This document shows, piece by piece, positions 9,733 to 19,859 of a stretch of 64,000 nucleotides of DNA. A model generated the notes under the pieces. It searched no databases. It saw only the letters and a program-made list of their open reading frames with translations, and had not been told where the DNA came from. Position numbers and translations under genes: made by a program. Position 1 is the stretch's first letter; each line of letters opens with the position of its first letter. Source of the DNA: Carposina sasakii (taxonomy: Eukaryota; Arthropoda; Insecta; Lepidoptera; Carposinidae); the NCBI GenBank assembly GCA_014607495.2, contig CP053161.1, positions 2,728,001 to 2,792,000 of the forward strand, read 5' to 3'.

Positions 9733-9739
9733 AACTTCC

Positions 9740-10020
9740 AAGTTAAGTAGGTATGACTTTTTGGTAAGTCGTTATTATAGATTTTTCCTTACGTCTTCAT
9801 ATTCTTGGAAGATGTGTTATGCGCATGATTGATTACGAATGGGAATTTTATTGAGGGAAACGGTGACTGTGATGTCCATTGGTTTGAATAACAGACTGCG
9901 GGTGTGGGTTCAATCTCAAGACCAGTACGATTGAATTTACTAATGTTTGTAGAGCTGTCATAGGTCTTAACTACTAAGCGTCTATGTGTAAGTCAACGCT
10001 AACTGTATAATTGACATTGC
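9740..10020. other. Intergenic, nothing recognised
   Basis: No coding, repeat or RNA signal seen. Confidence 0.4.
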
Positions 10021-10021
10021 T

Positions 10022-10394
10022 TATACAGGGTGATTTTTGGTCGTCAACGTTCCCGAAAACTACGGAATCTCCTCATCATCACGATCATTTTTCTCCATGG
10101 AAGTATACCTGGGAAGTGTCTGGTTTCCAAAATATTAGGGTCCAAAGTTGAGTAAATAGACTGCGTTTTTCTGCATAAATGCACATAGACGCGCGTAGCA
10201 GGATTTTTTCACGAAAAATAATTAATATCTGTCTATAAAAAACTAACATAAACACTAGACACTATAAATTTCGCACGATCAAGGAATTTAAATAAAAAAA
10301 AAAATCCCAGCATTTTTTTTGGCATAAACTTACTTTATTTCATGTATAGAATACGTACCCTTCGTTAAAGGCGGCCACAAAAAAACACCCTATA
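10022..10394 (-). mobile_element. ACAGGGTG-ended MITE, near full length
   Basis: About 370 bp, beginning ACAGGGTGATTTTTGGTCGT and ending ...GGCCACAAAAAAACACCCT. The same order of words, in either orientation, is found at 27791-28183 and 57586-57963 (near full length), 23383-23577 (internally deleted) and 5700-5836 (fragment). No coding capacity. Confidence 0.75.
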
Positions 10395-10399
10395 TATCT

Positions 10400-11600
10400 A
10401 CGTAGGTACTCGTAACATTTTGAATAGCAATATTGCTAGCTAGCTCTTCAGCATGAGTCAGCTCTGCAATATATACAGGTCCATTGCATTAGATGCACGT
10501 CTCTACATTATATTGTAGATAGATCATTGTACTTTGAACTGTTTCAGAGATGTAGCAGATGTGTATAAGTATTTTCATATTTTCTGCTGCAGACAGACAA
10601 CGTTATTAAAATGTAAATATTAGATTATTAATCTAGAATTTTTATATAAAAATATACTGGACGGATAACTACACCTAAATAACGTACATACCTAATTAGC
10701 CGCCCGTTTTCACATTGATAGCATTAGTTACAAAAACAAAACATTAAATTTACTCAGTAGGTACATAGATACCTATTAACCGTACTCGTAAATGCAAAGC
10801 AATGCGATACCGAAAACTGTAAAGATATCCTTTTGAGATATTTGTTATGAAAATACGAATTTCATAAGTGAATTTGTGCTATCGCATTGTTGCTTGATAA
10901 GGGGGTCGTTCGACTTCAAGCTATTTCTAACACTCCTACATCTCACCACATATAAATGTAGTATAAAGACGGATTTGTATAAAGAGCATTCTCTACTAGT
11001 AAACCTATTGGGGAGACGAGAGCCAAATTCAATTCTTTCTATGTACAGAAATCGTTAGGACCTTTCCAAAAGTTGCGAAATTCAATAATTTAGTAAGTTG
11101 GTAGTTTTATCAGTAGGTAACATACCTACGTTAAAATTGGATAGGAAAATTTACTTCGAGGAAAATAATATCATTTACCTACGAATTTTATTTATAAGAC
11201 GTTAATAATGCTAATTGAATTATAGACTGCATGCAAAATTTGTTATGTTTGTATCAAATCTACCATTTTAAGATTAGGTTATTATGCCCCTATAATGATA
11301 CTTAGATAGTAAAAGTTATTTTGGAAATAGGAAACCCCCCACATTTTTAGACTGTATAGGTAAGTAGATATACCACGTTTAACATTGGGGAATTAAGGAA
11401 ACTTGGAATAATTTATTACATTACTCGTGTTACGGCCATATGATACCATATTTCGTAGGTAAGAAAGAACTCTCTTAATCAATTTGTTATAATAAATATC
11501 GAAGTACCTACTTATGTATAAATACTAATTTATTTCCTAAATAACTAAGTAACATTTATTTTTAAAAAGCCAGTCTATGAATTAGAAATCCATTAGTATA
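10400..11600. other. Intergenic with one small foldback
   Basis: Positions 10795-10905 form a foldback (GCAAAGCAATGCGATACCGA against TGCTATCGCATTGTTGC) related to the one at 630-790. Nothing else recognised. Confidence 0.45.
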
Positions 11601-11619
11601 CTTACAAGATAACAGTAAC

Positions 11620-11873
11620 TGTAGGGGCCAGCTAGCCCTTACACTTGTTCTAGTTATGGAGTTCGTATAAAGAAGATTGGAGACGTTAAGTTAATTATCA
11701 CGAGTATATTGTAATAATACGTTATACAAGTTATGATAAGTTATTGACCGTTCTTTCTATTGATGCGTACCGCGCGCTAGTTAGTTATGATCTCTCATTA
11801 TTTTAGCAATAGTATCATATTTATAATCGTTAGTAGTGCGGCCTAAAGAATCATGTACAGTTGAGACTGTACA
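11620..11873 (-). repeat. Candidate 3' LTR of the BEL/Pao element
   Basis: On the - strand this 254-bp segment begins TGTACAGTCTCAACTGTACA and ends GGCTAGCTGGCCCCTACA, so it has TGT...ACA termini. It contains TATAAATA and lies about 90 bp beyond the stop of the 2145-codon ORF. No second copy is found upstream of the ORF start, so the call rests on termini and position only. Confidence 0.35.
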
Positions 11874-11961
11874 TATTGGCAACCTCAAAAGAGCCATGAA
11901 TAGCAGTCACTAGAAAGATAGGCCATTACAGAAATAATAAAAACAAATAATAAAATTGAAA

Positions 11962-14900
11962 TTATTCGAAGTTAAAAGCTAAGTTTTCGTTGGTTGCAGC
12001 GAGTCGGCGGGGTGCTGCCGCCGTCCTAGGTACTTCTTGTCGGAGGCTTCTTCTTTGTCTCTCTTCTGGTATTGGTTGTAGTTCGATATCCTCATAGTGT
12101 GGTTTTACTGCTTGTAGAGAGCATTGGATTTGTTGTTTCTTACAGAGTTGAGGGTATCGCCTTGCCACTCCCCATAGACCAACAGCAAATACAGCTGCGG
12201 CTAATAGACAGTAACTAATAGCATATTGATGTATGTCGTGAGTTGTGAGTATGTTTGGAAGGTGTTCTTCTTTTTTCCTCGCATAATGTAGTTTTCTGTC
12301 GATGTCTTCTACATCGTGATCCATTTGTCCGGGCTGATACAGATGTGGTATGTTATGGTAAGTTGCGTTGACAATTCGGTTGATTGAAGACGACAAAGAT
12401 GGTATCTTGATGGGATAGTCCATTTCTATCTTGCTATTGTATTGGTTGAGTGAGTGAATGGTTAGGTGATTGGATTGCAGCGTGCAACCTTGACCTAAGG
12501 TTATTATTCCAGACGACGTCATAGTATGTGACGTAACATCGTCGTCACATATGACTCGTAGTGTGCAGACATCGCAGCAAATTGCAAGCCAAGCGTTTGG
12601 CGCGTTCAGCGCAATCCAAGTGTCCTTGCATGACGTGCGCGTGACGTCACATGGTGTTGTAGTGCGGTGACTAATAAGTTTGGCCTCGCACGGAATGTTG
12701 TCACTATGCAAGTTAAAAATCGGAAGATTTTTGTTGCATACAAAGTTGTCGAGTTTGAGTTGGACACATTGTTTAAGGTCATTTTCCTTCATTAAGATAT
12801 AGGTGTTTTTCTGAAAGTTTACTGCTATGTATTTGGAACTGGTATCCACAGTTACGGTTCCATCAGGAGTTTTCATTGGCAGCGGGATAGCATGATGTAG
12901 TGTAAAGTCTTCGTCCGAAATCAGTGGGATATGTACCTCAAATAAGAAATAGATATCAGTGACTCGAGCTTTGACATAAAGCAGCTTGTATATGTCTTTG
13001 ATGTCTTCTCGTATGTTGTTTACCGGGAAGGATAATGTTCTGGGTAGCTTTCCCGCTATAAGGTTCATTTCCTTGATCAGGTTTACAGGTGTGACGAGAT
13101 GCACATCGATATGACCCTTGTAGATATTAGTTAAAGTATTGAAAAGCATTTCTTGAATGTTCTTCAAATTGTTGATGAGTAGATATGCTGATAAGGAGGC
13201 AGAGTTGAAATAACTGGTAGCCATTGCGATTTCAATAGCCGATTCAATGTTTGCAGTATTCATGTTTGTTTGGTTCATAAAATTTTCTATTGCTTGAAAT
13301 TGACGCTGAATATTGTCTTCAGTTTTCTTCAAAACCTGGTTTTCTAGTTCGACAATCGATGTCTGGTTTTTTATAAGTTGGAGTAAGTAGTTTTCGTTGT
13401 TTTTAATAGCTTGTATGTCGGTAGTATATTTTTCAGCAAAGTGTTGATCCAGTATCCCGAACAAACTGTTAGCTACATATCCCACTCCGTCTACAAGTCC
13501 TCGTTTCTTTCTGTCACACAGATGCTTTTGTGGGGCGAGTAGCATGGTATTGTAATGTTGAAGAAGTTCCATTTCATGATACAGTTGGTTGAGCGTAGTT
13601 TGACAATACAAGGGGTTTGTTTTTTGACACCATCCTATGACTTGGGTCAGATAATTCTCAATGCGATGAACCCCTTCCCAATAGTTAGATAAGTTATAGT
13701 ACATAAGTAATGTCCATTTATTATGTATAACTTGTACTTTGCCTATACTATCGTAGTAGATCGGCCGTTCGGGCTCTAGACTTGTAATATGAGCCAGTGT
13801 CGACATGCTCGTGGCGGCGCTCTGTGACTCATTTATTAAAGTACACATTGTTATTAAAGTTGTAAACAATGTTAGTAGGTATTTATTAGCGATCTTATTC
13901 CCTCGCTGAGATCGTATATTATTATGTTTTGTTATGTTGTTTATCTGTTTATCGGTTTGATTTTCTTGTTTATCTTCTAGTTTTGAGTGGGAATTTATTG
14001 GTAGTGGAGACAGTTTGACGACTGGACGTTTGAGAGTCCCGGACTGGGTTTTAACCGTCGTAACACGCACATAACCGTCGGCACCTTTATGTACTTCCAT
14101 TACACGACCTAGGGCCCATTTTCCTGGCGGCATGTTATCTTCTTTCAGAAGTACTATATCGTCTTGTTTGATGTTTGTTGTTGGTTTATTCCATTTGCTA
14201 CGGCGTTGCAGTTGAGTTAAGTAATCACTAGACCAGTTTTTCCAAAATTGTTGAGTCATATGTTCAGTAAGTTGCCATCGTCGACGTAGATCGATGTTTC
14301 TGACGTCAACATGGTCTGAGTGTGGCAGTGACATTATTGCTGTGCCGGTCAAAAAGTGACCTGGAGTAAGACAGTTATAAAATTCATCAGGGTCTTCGGT
14401 AAGAGGGCAGAGTGGTCTTGAGTTCAAACAGGCTTCAATTTTTGTCAGCAAAGTAGTAAATTCTTCGAAGGTCAGTTTCTGCTCTCCAAGTATTCTTTTC
14501 AGATGGTACTTCATAGATTTTACAGCAGCTTCCCAAATTCCGCCTGCACTGGGCCATGCGGGAGCGTTAAAATGCCACTTTACTTCCATTTTTCCGATCT
14601 CATCGAAGAAACTTGGTTTTCTCAACATTTCTATGAATTGATGATACTCTGCACGCAAGACCTTTGATGCACCGACAAAGTTTGTTCCACAATCGGAGTA
14701 AACATGTTTGGGCACGCCACGGCGAGCACACAGGCGTTCAAAAGCTGCTAGGAATGTTTCAGTGCTCATGTCTGATGTGAGTTCTATATGTACAGCTTTT
14801 GTAACCAGACACACGAAGATTACAATGTATCCTTTCGATGTTTTGACTCCTCTTCCCTTATTAATTTTGACATCTACGCTGCCAGTGAAATCTACCCCGG

Positions 14901-17900
14901 TATGCGTGAATGCCCTTGAAGGTATAGTTCTCTGGGCTGGCAAATCTGCCATAAGTTGATAGTTGTTGGAAGGCTTAAAACGATGACAGCGCACACAGTT
15001 TTGTAGTTGAGTTTTCACAGCCCTATTTCCACCAATTATCCAATAACGCTGCCGTATATAGTTAAGGGTAAGTCGCGCACCGCCGTGTAATGTAGTTAAA
15101 TGACCATGTTGAATCACAAGATAGGTCAATCTTCCTGATCTGGGTAGTATGATGGGATTTTTCATTCCTGGAGATAGATTGGAGTTATTGAGTCGTCCGC
15201 CAACCCGGATGATTTTGTTTTCATCCAAGTAGGGTCTTAATTTGTACATAGGGCTCCTTTGAATAACTGATTCGTTTCTTAATAACATTTTGTATTCTTG
15301 TGGAAATACAGCCCTTTGTGCGCATTGTATTACATAATCAGCGGCCGCTTGTAGTTCACTTGTAGTTAAATAGTTGGTGTCACGTTTCTGTTTACTACGT
15401 AACCTTGTAGTTATTCGCATTATCCAGGCGGTGACTCTGATTACTCGAGTCCATGAACTATATGTTTCTAATAGCTCATATATGAAGTTATTACTGTGAT
15501 TTGCAGTTAGGGTTTTCACTTCTTCGTTTGATATTCCAAGATTGGTTGTAAAATGACAAGATAATTTTGTGTCATTTTGTTTTTCGTTAGTTTGCAGAAA
15601 CGACGGTCCGTGCCACCAGAGGTCAAAATGAATTAGTTTACTAGGGTTCATGCCTCTTGACGCACAATCTGCTGGGTTTTGCTCAGATTTAATATAAATC
15701 CATTTTTCCGCTGGTATTGTTTGTTTTATCTTTGTTACCCGATTGGCGACGTACCTTTCCCAACGTGACACATCATCTTGGATCCAAGCTAACACTACTT
15801 GAGAATCGCAGTATGCTAAAATGTTAATGTCGTAATTCTTGTATGCCTCCATTACCTTTTGCATGAGTTTCGATAGTAAAACTGCTCCACATAATTCAAG
15901 TTTTGGTAAGGTGTGTTTTTGCGATAAAGGGGCAACCCTAGTTTTCGCTGCTAACAATGTTGTGTTTGGCTTTCTGTTTTCATCGCAGTAGTGAGATGCG
16001 TTGAAAACAACTCTTAGTTTGGTAGTAGAAGCACTTTCCCTCAGAACGCCGTGATGAGGTAGAAAACAATCGAAGGGTGATGTTGTCAGTGAAGGTTTCA
16101 TGTGTTGAAGGTCACAATATTCATTTATGAAGTCTTTATACATTGTTGCGAGTTTCTTTTGTCTTTCAAATTTCTTTTCAAGTTGAAGAAATTGCGATAT
16201 AGCAATTTGTTTTGATTTCCCCACCTTTTCTTCGAAGTCGGTTGATAGAGGTATTTTGACGATATATTTTCCATCGGAATCCCGCGTAGTCGTCCTTTTA
16301 TAGTATTCTTCGCAATGATCATCAAGCGACATGTCCTCTGAATTTTGGTTAATGTCTTCGTTTTCCCAAAATTTAGTTAGCTCGTCCATGTTAATTATAG
16401 TTACATGGCAATTAAAAGTTATTAATTTGCCACAAAGGATCCAGCCTAACTGAGTTTGTTGGGCGATTGGAGCTTGGTGGCCAGCCTTGAGTACGCCGTC
16501 CATGATGATATCAGCGTAGACGTCGGCCCCCAGTAACAAGTCCACGGGGCGCGACACGTTAAAATCGACATCGGCTAGCTTCAAGTTTTCTAAATGTGGC
16601 CAGTTGGTTTTCTTGAATGTAGAGTTAGGTAGATTATTAGTTATCTTGTTTAGAATTAATGCGTCGGCTTCAAATGTATAATCGGAATATATGGATTTGC
16701 AGGTTAGTTTGATTTTTCCTTTGCAATTTCCGGTTGAGGTTCCAATTCCCGAGACAGTAGCACTCAATCTTTTCCTGGGCAGTTTCAATAGTTGGGCCGC
16801 ATTTTCAGTTATTAAGTTCACTTGCGAACCTTGATCGAGTAAGGCACGCAGCGTGATAAAAGTTCCATCGATGGATTGTAGCTTAAGTTGAACAGTAGTT
16901 AATAGTACTTCCATATCTTGTGTAGATAAGTGATGGTTAGATACTTGTTGATTTGGTGTAGAAGATCTCGGCTCAGAGTTATTTTTTCTATAAGTTGAAC
17001 TTTGTTTTTTCCATGTATTGTGTAATAATGAATGGTGTTTCAAGTTACACTCTTTGCATGTTTTGATAGATTTGCATTCCTTGTCGCCGTGGCTGAATAG
17101 GCAGTTTTTGCAAACATGTAGTTTCGCAACAGTGTTGTTCCGTTGCGGTATATCGAGGTCAATAAACTTCTGGCACTGCATTAACACGTGCCCTCCTTCA
17201 CATAGAGGACATTGTCCGTATGCTGTATGATATATTTTTGAGTTGTTTCGGTAGTTACCGAAGTTATTTTTCTTTCCAGGATATTCCTTGTTGAATGTCT
17301 TCACGAATGCTGGTTTCTGTGGAATAACATCCCTTTTGTTGCGCTTCATAGTTTCGTAAGCCATGAACTTACTCTCCAGAAAGAAAAGAAAGTCGTTCAA
17401 TACTGGAACTTCCCTGTGGTCTCGAAGATCCTTTATGTAGTCATTATATGTTGTGGTGTCGAGTTTCATGGCCATTAAATGCACTATAACCGGATCCCAA
17501 GATGATGTATCGAAGCCAATGTTGGTTAGTCCGCTCAAACATTCGATTATTACATCATGCATTTTCTTCAAATTGTAGGCATCTGGTTGCTGAATTGAGG
17601 GTAAATTTAACATGGTATTCATGAAGGAACTAAACTGAAGGCGGCGATTATCATATCGTTGATTGATAATATCCCAACAGGAGTTATAGTTGTCGGCGTT
17701 GATTGTCAAATGTTGGACTAATCTCTCTGCTTCACCTCGGAGTTTAGTCTTAAGATGCTGCATCTTCTGTGCTTTGTTAATAGTTGGGTTGTTATGGATG
17801 GCTTCTATAAAAAGATCTTTGAAGGAGATCCATTGATTATAGTTTCCAGAGAATTCGGGGATCTCTATCCTTGGGGCTGATTGTTGAAAGTGTAAAGCTG

Positions 17901-18399
17901 ACCAGATCTTGCTGTTAAGATCCTTCCGCATTCTCTCGTATTTATTTTCTATATCTTCGAACATGTTATAATAAGTTTCGTGGGAGCCTTTGAGTATGCT
18001 ATCTATCTCCCAGTGTATTTTGTCAATTGATGACCATTTTGATTTTAGGATGTTGAGATTATCTTCCAGTTCCCATTTTTCGTTGCTGCAGGAGCTTTCA
18101 ATTTTGGACATCGCACGATCAATGGCTTTGAAGTTACATTCTTGTTTGTTAAGTAAAGTGAAGCCGGTATCTTCAATTCCATCACCCAGTAATCCTGTCA
18201 GATCGAAGGAGACTGAACTCAACGCCTCATTTAGCTTATGCATTAAGCTCAGTATATCTGCCTTTGTTACTTCGTACATCGATTTTGTTTTGTCGTGAAT
18301 ATCTTCGATGAAGTAGTTAATATTTTTGTCTTCGATATCCTTCACTAGAAGATCATGTTGACGTGCGAAATCACCCCAATAAGAAATAAATAAGTGCAT
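11962..18399 (-). CDS. BEL/Pao-type gag-pol-env polyprotein lacking the RT core
   Basis: One uninterrupted frame of 2145 codons. Approximate order: gag region (1-390); two Cys-rich zinc-binding clusters (CPLC..., CKNC...CKEC, 395-460); retropepsin-like protease with LLDQGSQ near 520; the start of reverse transcriptase ending around LRVVFNAS (796); RNase H region from about 816 with AYCDSQVVLAW; integrase with an HHCC zinc site (1100-1135) and D, D, E near 1170, 1237 and 1284; a DUF5641-like domain (1363-1465); then an envelope-like part from about 1510 with a furin-type RKKR|GLVDG site near 1630, coiled-coil heptads and a membrane segment near 2063. The palm domain with its YxDD motif is absent: the frame passes from LRVVFNAS to LLAAKTRVAPL in about 20 residues. 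The element should therefore be unable to reverse-transcribe alone. Bel/Pao replication is intracellular; the envelope-like part resembles baculovirus-F-type insect errantivirus envelopes. Confidence 0.85.
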   Translation of the reverse strand: MHLFISYWGDFARQHDLLVKDIEDKNINYFIEDIHDKTKSMYEVTKADILSLMHKLNEALSSVSFDLTGLLGDGIEDTGFTLLNKQECNFKAIDRAMSKIESSCSNEKWELEDNLNILKSKWSSIDKIHWEIDSILKGSHETYYNMFEDIENKYERMRKDLNSKIWSALHFQQSAPRIEIPEFSGNYNQWISFKDLFIEAIHNNPTINKAQKMQHLKTKLRGEAERLVQHLTINADNYNSCWDIINQRYDNRRLQFSSFMNTMLNLPSIQQPDAYNLKKMHDVIIECLSGLTNIGFDTSSWDPVIVHLMAMKLDTTTYNDYIKDLRDHREVPVLNDFLFFLESKFMAYETMKRNKRDVIPQKPAFVKTFNKEYPGKKNNFGNYRNNSKIYHTAYGQCPLCEGGHVLMQCQKFIDLDIPQRNNTVAKLHVCKNCLFSHGDKECKSIKTCKECNLKHHSLLHNTWKKQSSTYRKNNSEPRSSTPNQQVSNHHLSTQDMEVLLTTVQLKLQSIDGTFITLRALLDQGSQVNLITENAAQLLKLPRKRLSATVSGIGTSTGNCKGKIKLTCKSIYSDYTFEADALILNKITNNLPNSTFKKTNWPHLENLKLADVDFNVSRPVDLLLGADVYADIIMDGVLKAGHQAPIAQQTQLGWILCGKLITFNCHVTIINMDELTKFWENEDINQNSEDMSLDDHCEEYYKRTTTRDSDGKYIVKIPLSTDFEEKVGKSKQIAISQFLQLEKKFERQKKLATMYKDFINEYCDLQHMKPSLTTSPFDCFLPHHGVLRESASTTKLRVVFNASHYCDENRKPNTTLLAAKTRVAPLSQKHTLPKLELCGAVLLSKLMQKVMEAYKNYDINILAYCDSQVVLAWIQDDVSRWERYVANRVTKIKQTIPAEKWIYIKSEQNPADCASRGMNPSKLIHFDLWWHGPSFLQTNEKQNDTKLSCHFTTNLGISNEEVKTLTANHSNNFIYELLETYSSWTRVIRVTAWIMRITTRLRSKQKRDTNYLTTSELQAAADYVIQCAQRAVFPQEYKMLLRNESVIQRSPMYKLRPYLDENKIIRVGGRLNNSNLSPGMKNPIILPRSGRLTYLVIQHGHLTTLHGGARLTLNYIRQRYWIIGGNRAVKTQLQNCVRCHRFKPSNNYQLMADLPAQRTIPSRAFTHTGVDFTGSVDVKINKGRGVKTSKGYIVIFVCLVTKAVHIELTSDMSTETFLAAFERLCARRGVPKHVYSDCGTNFVGASKVLRAEYHQFIEMLRKPSFFDEIGKMEVKWHFNAPAWPSAGGIWEAAVKSMKYHLKRILGEQKLTFEEFTTLLTKIEACLNSRPLCPLTEDPDEFYNCLTPGHFLTGTAIMSLPHSDHVDVRNIDLRRRWQLTEHMTQQFWKNWSSDYLTQLQRRSKWNKPTTNIKQDDIVLLKEDNMPPGKWALGRVMEVHKGADGYVRVTTVKTQSGTLKRPVVKLSPLPINSHSKLEDKQENQTDKQINNITKHNNIRSQRGNKIANKYLLTLFTTLITMCTLINESQSAATSMSTLAHITSLEPERPIYYDSIGKVQVIHNKWTLLMYYNLSNYWEGVHRIENYLTQVIGWCQKTNPLYCQTTLNQLYHEMELLQHYNTMLLAPQKHLCDRKKRGLVDGVGYVANSLFGILDQHFAEKYTTDIQAIKNNENYLLQLIKNQTSIVELENQVLKKTEDNIQRQFQAIENFMNQTNMNTANIESAIEIAMATSYFNSASLSAYLLINNLKNIQEMLFNTLTNIYKGHIDVHLVTPVNLIKEMNLIAGKLPRTLSFPVNNIREDIKDIYKLLYVKARVTDIYFLFEVHIPLISDEDFTLHHAIPLPMKTPDGTVTVDTSSKYIAVNFQKNTYILMKENDLKQCVQLKLDNFVCNKNLPIFNLHSDNIPCEAKLISHRTTTPCDVTRTSCKDTWIALNAPNAWLAICCDVCTLRVICDDDVTSHTMTSSGIITLGQGCTLQSNHLTIHSLNQYNSKIEMDYPIKIPSLSSSINRIVNATYHNIPHLYQPGQMDHDVEDIDRKLHYARKKEEHLPNILTTHDIHQYAISYCLLAAAVFAVGLWGVARRYPQLCKKQQIQCSLQAVKPHYEDIELQPIPEERQRRSLRQEVPRTAAAPRRLAATNENLAFNFE

Positions 18400-18465
18400 A
18401 ACAAAACTAAAACGAATGACACACGGGTAATTACGCTGTCTTACGAGACGAGACTCACTGTCTTT

Positions 18466-18530
18466 GGGTTTTCCTTAAAGCGACTTTATAAAAATACAAA
18501 ATTTAATCTGCGCTCAAATGTTCATTCAAC
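18466..18530 (+). promoter_or_regulatory. TATA box and kappaB-like site of the 18553 peptide gene
   Basis: GGGTTTTCC (18466-18474), a kappaB-like half-palindrome, lies 12 bp before TATAAAAAT (18487-18495), and TTCATTCAAC (about 18521-18530) follows about 30 bp later as a possible start site. The BEL/Pao ORF starts only 67 bp to the left on the other strand, so this interval may be a shared or bidirectional upstream region. Confidence 0.5.
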
Positions 18531-18552
18531 AGCCGTGTAGATAGACGTGAAG

Positions 18553-19551
18553 ATGAAGTGGGCTGTATTCTTTGTTTTAGCGGTATGTTTACAAGCTTGT
18601 TGGGTCGCTTGTGATCAGGCTAAACCAGCTTCTTTACCAACGATCTCTACGACTACACCGAAGCCGTGGTCGCAAAAGTTCAAGGATGGATTGGTGTGTA
18701 TTGGTTTCATCTTGCCATAATTATTGCATTTCCTATTATTCTGTTGAGATCATTTTCTTTCATGATTGTCTTGGTACAAGCAAAAACTTCACTTTGTAAG
18801 TAATAGGGGAATTGTAGTCGAACTTACATTCTTTGTTCAGCTTATAATATCCTAATTTTTAGTTATTGCTAATTACGATCATCATCATCTTCCTCTCCTT
18901 GACCCATTATTTATGGGGTTGGCGCAATATGGTTTCCTGCGAAACTCATATTGCCAAGGATTTGGCGTTTGTCTTACCTACGGCCGGCTGCCTGACGCGA
19001 ACCCTTCTCGGGTATTATTGGTAAATTATGAAAAACCTAACTAATACTGCTGAATTTGTGATATGTAGGTACGTGTGTATAAAATTTTTCTTCTACGCTG
19101 CTCTGGGAGTGAAAAAAACGTGTAATACTACAGCTGCTTCTCTTCCCGGGCATACTGTACAAGTCAGTTGAGGGACAAGAAGGTCTTGGTGTTTTGTAGG
19201 TGATGGGCTGACCACTTGTCACTACTAACCGAACTTGTACATCTCAACTATACTTACCCTCTAAAAATTGGTCAGAAGTGGCACCATGTGGTTCTATCGG
19301 CCCTTGGTGCTCTGCCTACTCCGTGAGGGATAAAGGCGTGATTCTATGTATGTATAAAATCTTAAGAGGCCATGTCGTCAATTTACGTAGGTTTTACTTA
19401 AATAAATGTTATCATCTTTATTCAAACAAGTTGTTATTTCCAGGGAAAGTTTTTCCAAGGCGCAGCGGTTGTTGGAGCCATGCATGGCGCTTTTCAAAAC
19501 TCTAGAGGCAGTGGAAAGCACAAGACAGCCATTCATCAAAGTAAACAGTAA
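18553..19551 (+). CDS. Candidate 82-residue secreted defence peptide, two exons
   Basis: Exon 1 (18553-18693) encodes MKWAVFFVLAVCLQACWVAC, a signal peptide, then a Thr/Pro-rich pro-segment (DQAKPASLPTISTTTPKPW) and SQKFKDGL, with a TTG|GTGTGT donor in phase 0. Exon 2 (19444-19551, acceptor TTTCCAG) encodes GKFFQGAAVVGAMHGAFQNS, then a basic tail RGSGKHKTAIHQSKQ and TAA. An AATAAA follows at 19597-19602. WSQKFKDGLGKFFQGAAVV is amphipathic and cationic, and the phase-0 intron falls within this helix as in the moricin-like genes. I do not recognise the family. It may be a distant moricin relative or a new small antimicrobial peptide. The 750-bp intron contains dispersed repeat pieces. Confidence 0.65.
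18870..19350 (+). repeat. Dispersed repeat pieces in the peptide-gene intron
   Basis: ATCATCATCATCTTCCTCTC, GGGGTTGGCGCAATATGG, TTACCTACGGCCGGCTGCCT and, later, TGCCTACTCCGTGAGGGATA belong to a GC-richer interspersed element common in moths. The pieces are separated by AT-rich sequence. Class not determined. Confidence 0.4.
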
Positions 19552-19710
19552 TTTATATGAGCTATAAGTAATAACGTCTATTTTTATGCAAGACTAAATA
19601 AAGGAAAAATAGATAATTTTTCTAAGAAATGTTTGTTTTTCCGGGTTAAAACTCAAACTTTACGATTTTCAACATTTATTTAAAGGAAACGTTAGTAATA
19701 TGTTTGAATA

Positions 19711-19772
19711 GAACTTCCCTTTTAGGAAATATAAAAGCAAACAAGCCTTCACAATGTCACAAGTTCAGCTCT
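19711..19772 (+). promoter_or_regulatory. Relic moricin-type promoter without a gene
   Basis: TATAAAAG (19730-19737) is followed by CACAAGTTCAGCTCT (19758-19772), nearly the same words and spacing as in moricin-like 1, and a kappaB-like GGGAAGTTC lies on the - strand at 19719-19711. The next 200 bp on the + strand do not encode a signal peptide or a moricin exon, so this looks like the promoter and 5' UTR of a lost family member. Confidence 0.4.
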
Positions 19773-19859
19773 AGGAAGTTTCTTCGCCAGAATATTGCGA
19801 AGAACAAACACATTGTATGAAACATGAGCACCGAGCTAGGCACCAGATACAGCTGTGTG

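Noticed and set aside
14708..18298. + strand frames across the retroelement
   Set aside because: Shadows of the 2145-codon - strand ORF; no domain motifs.
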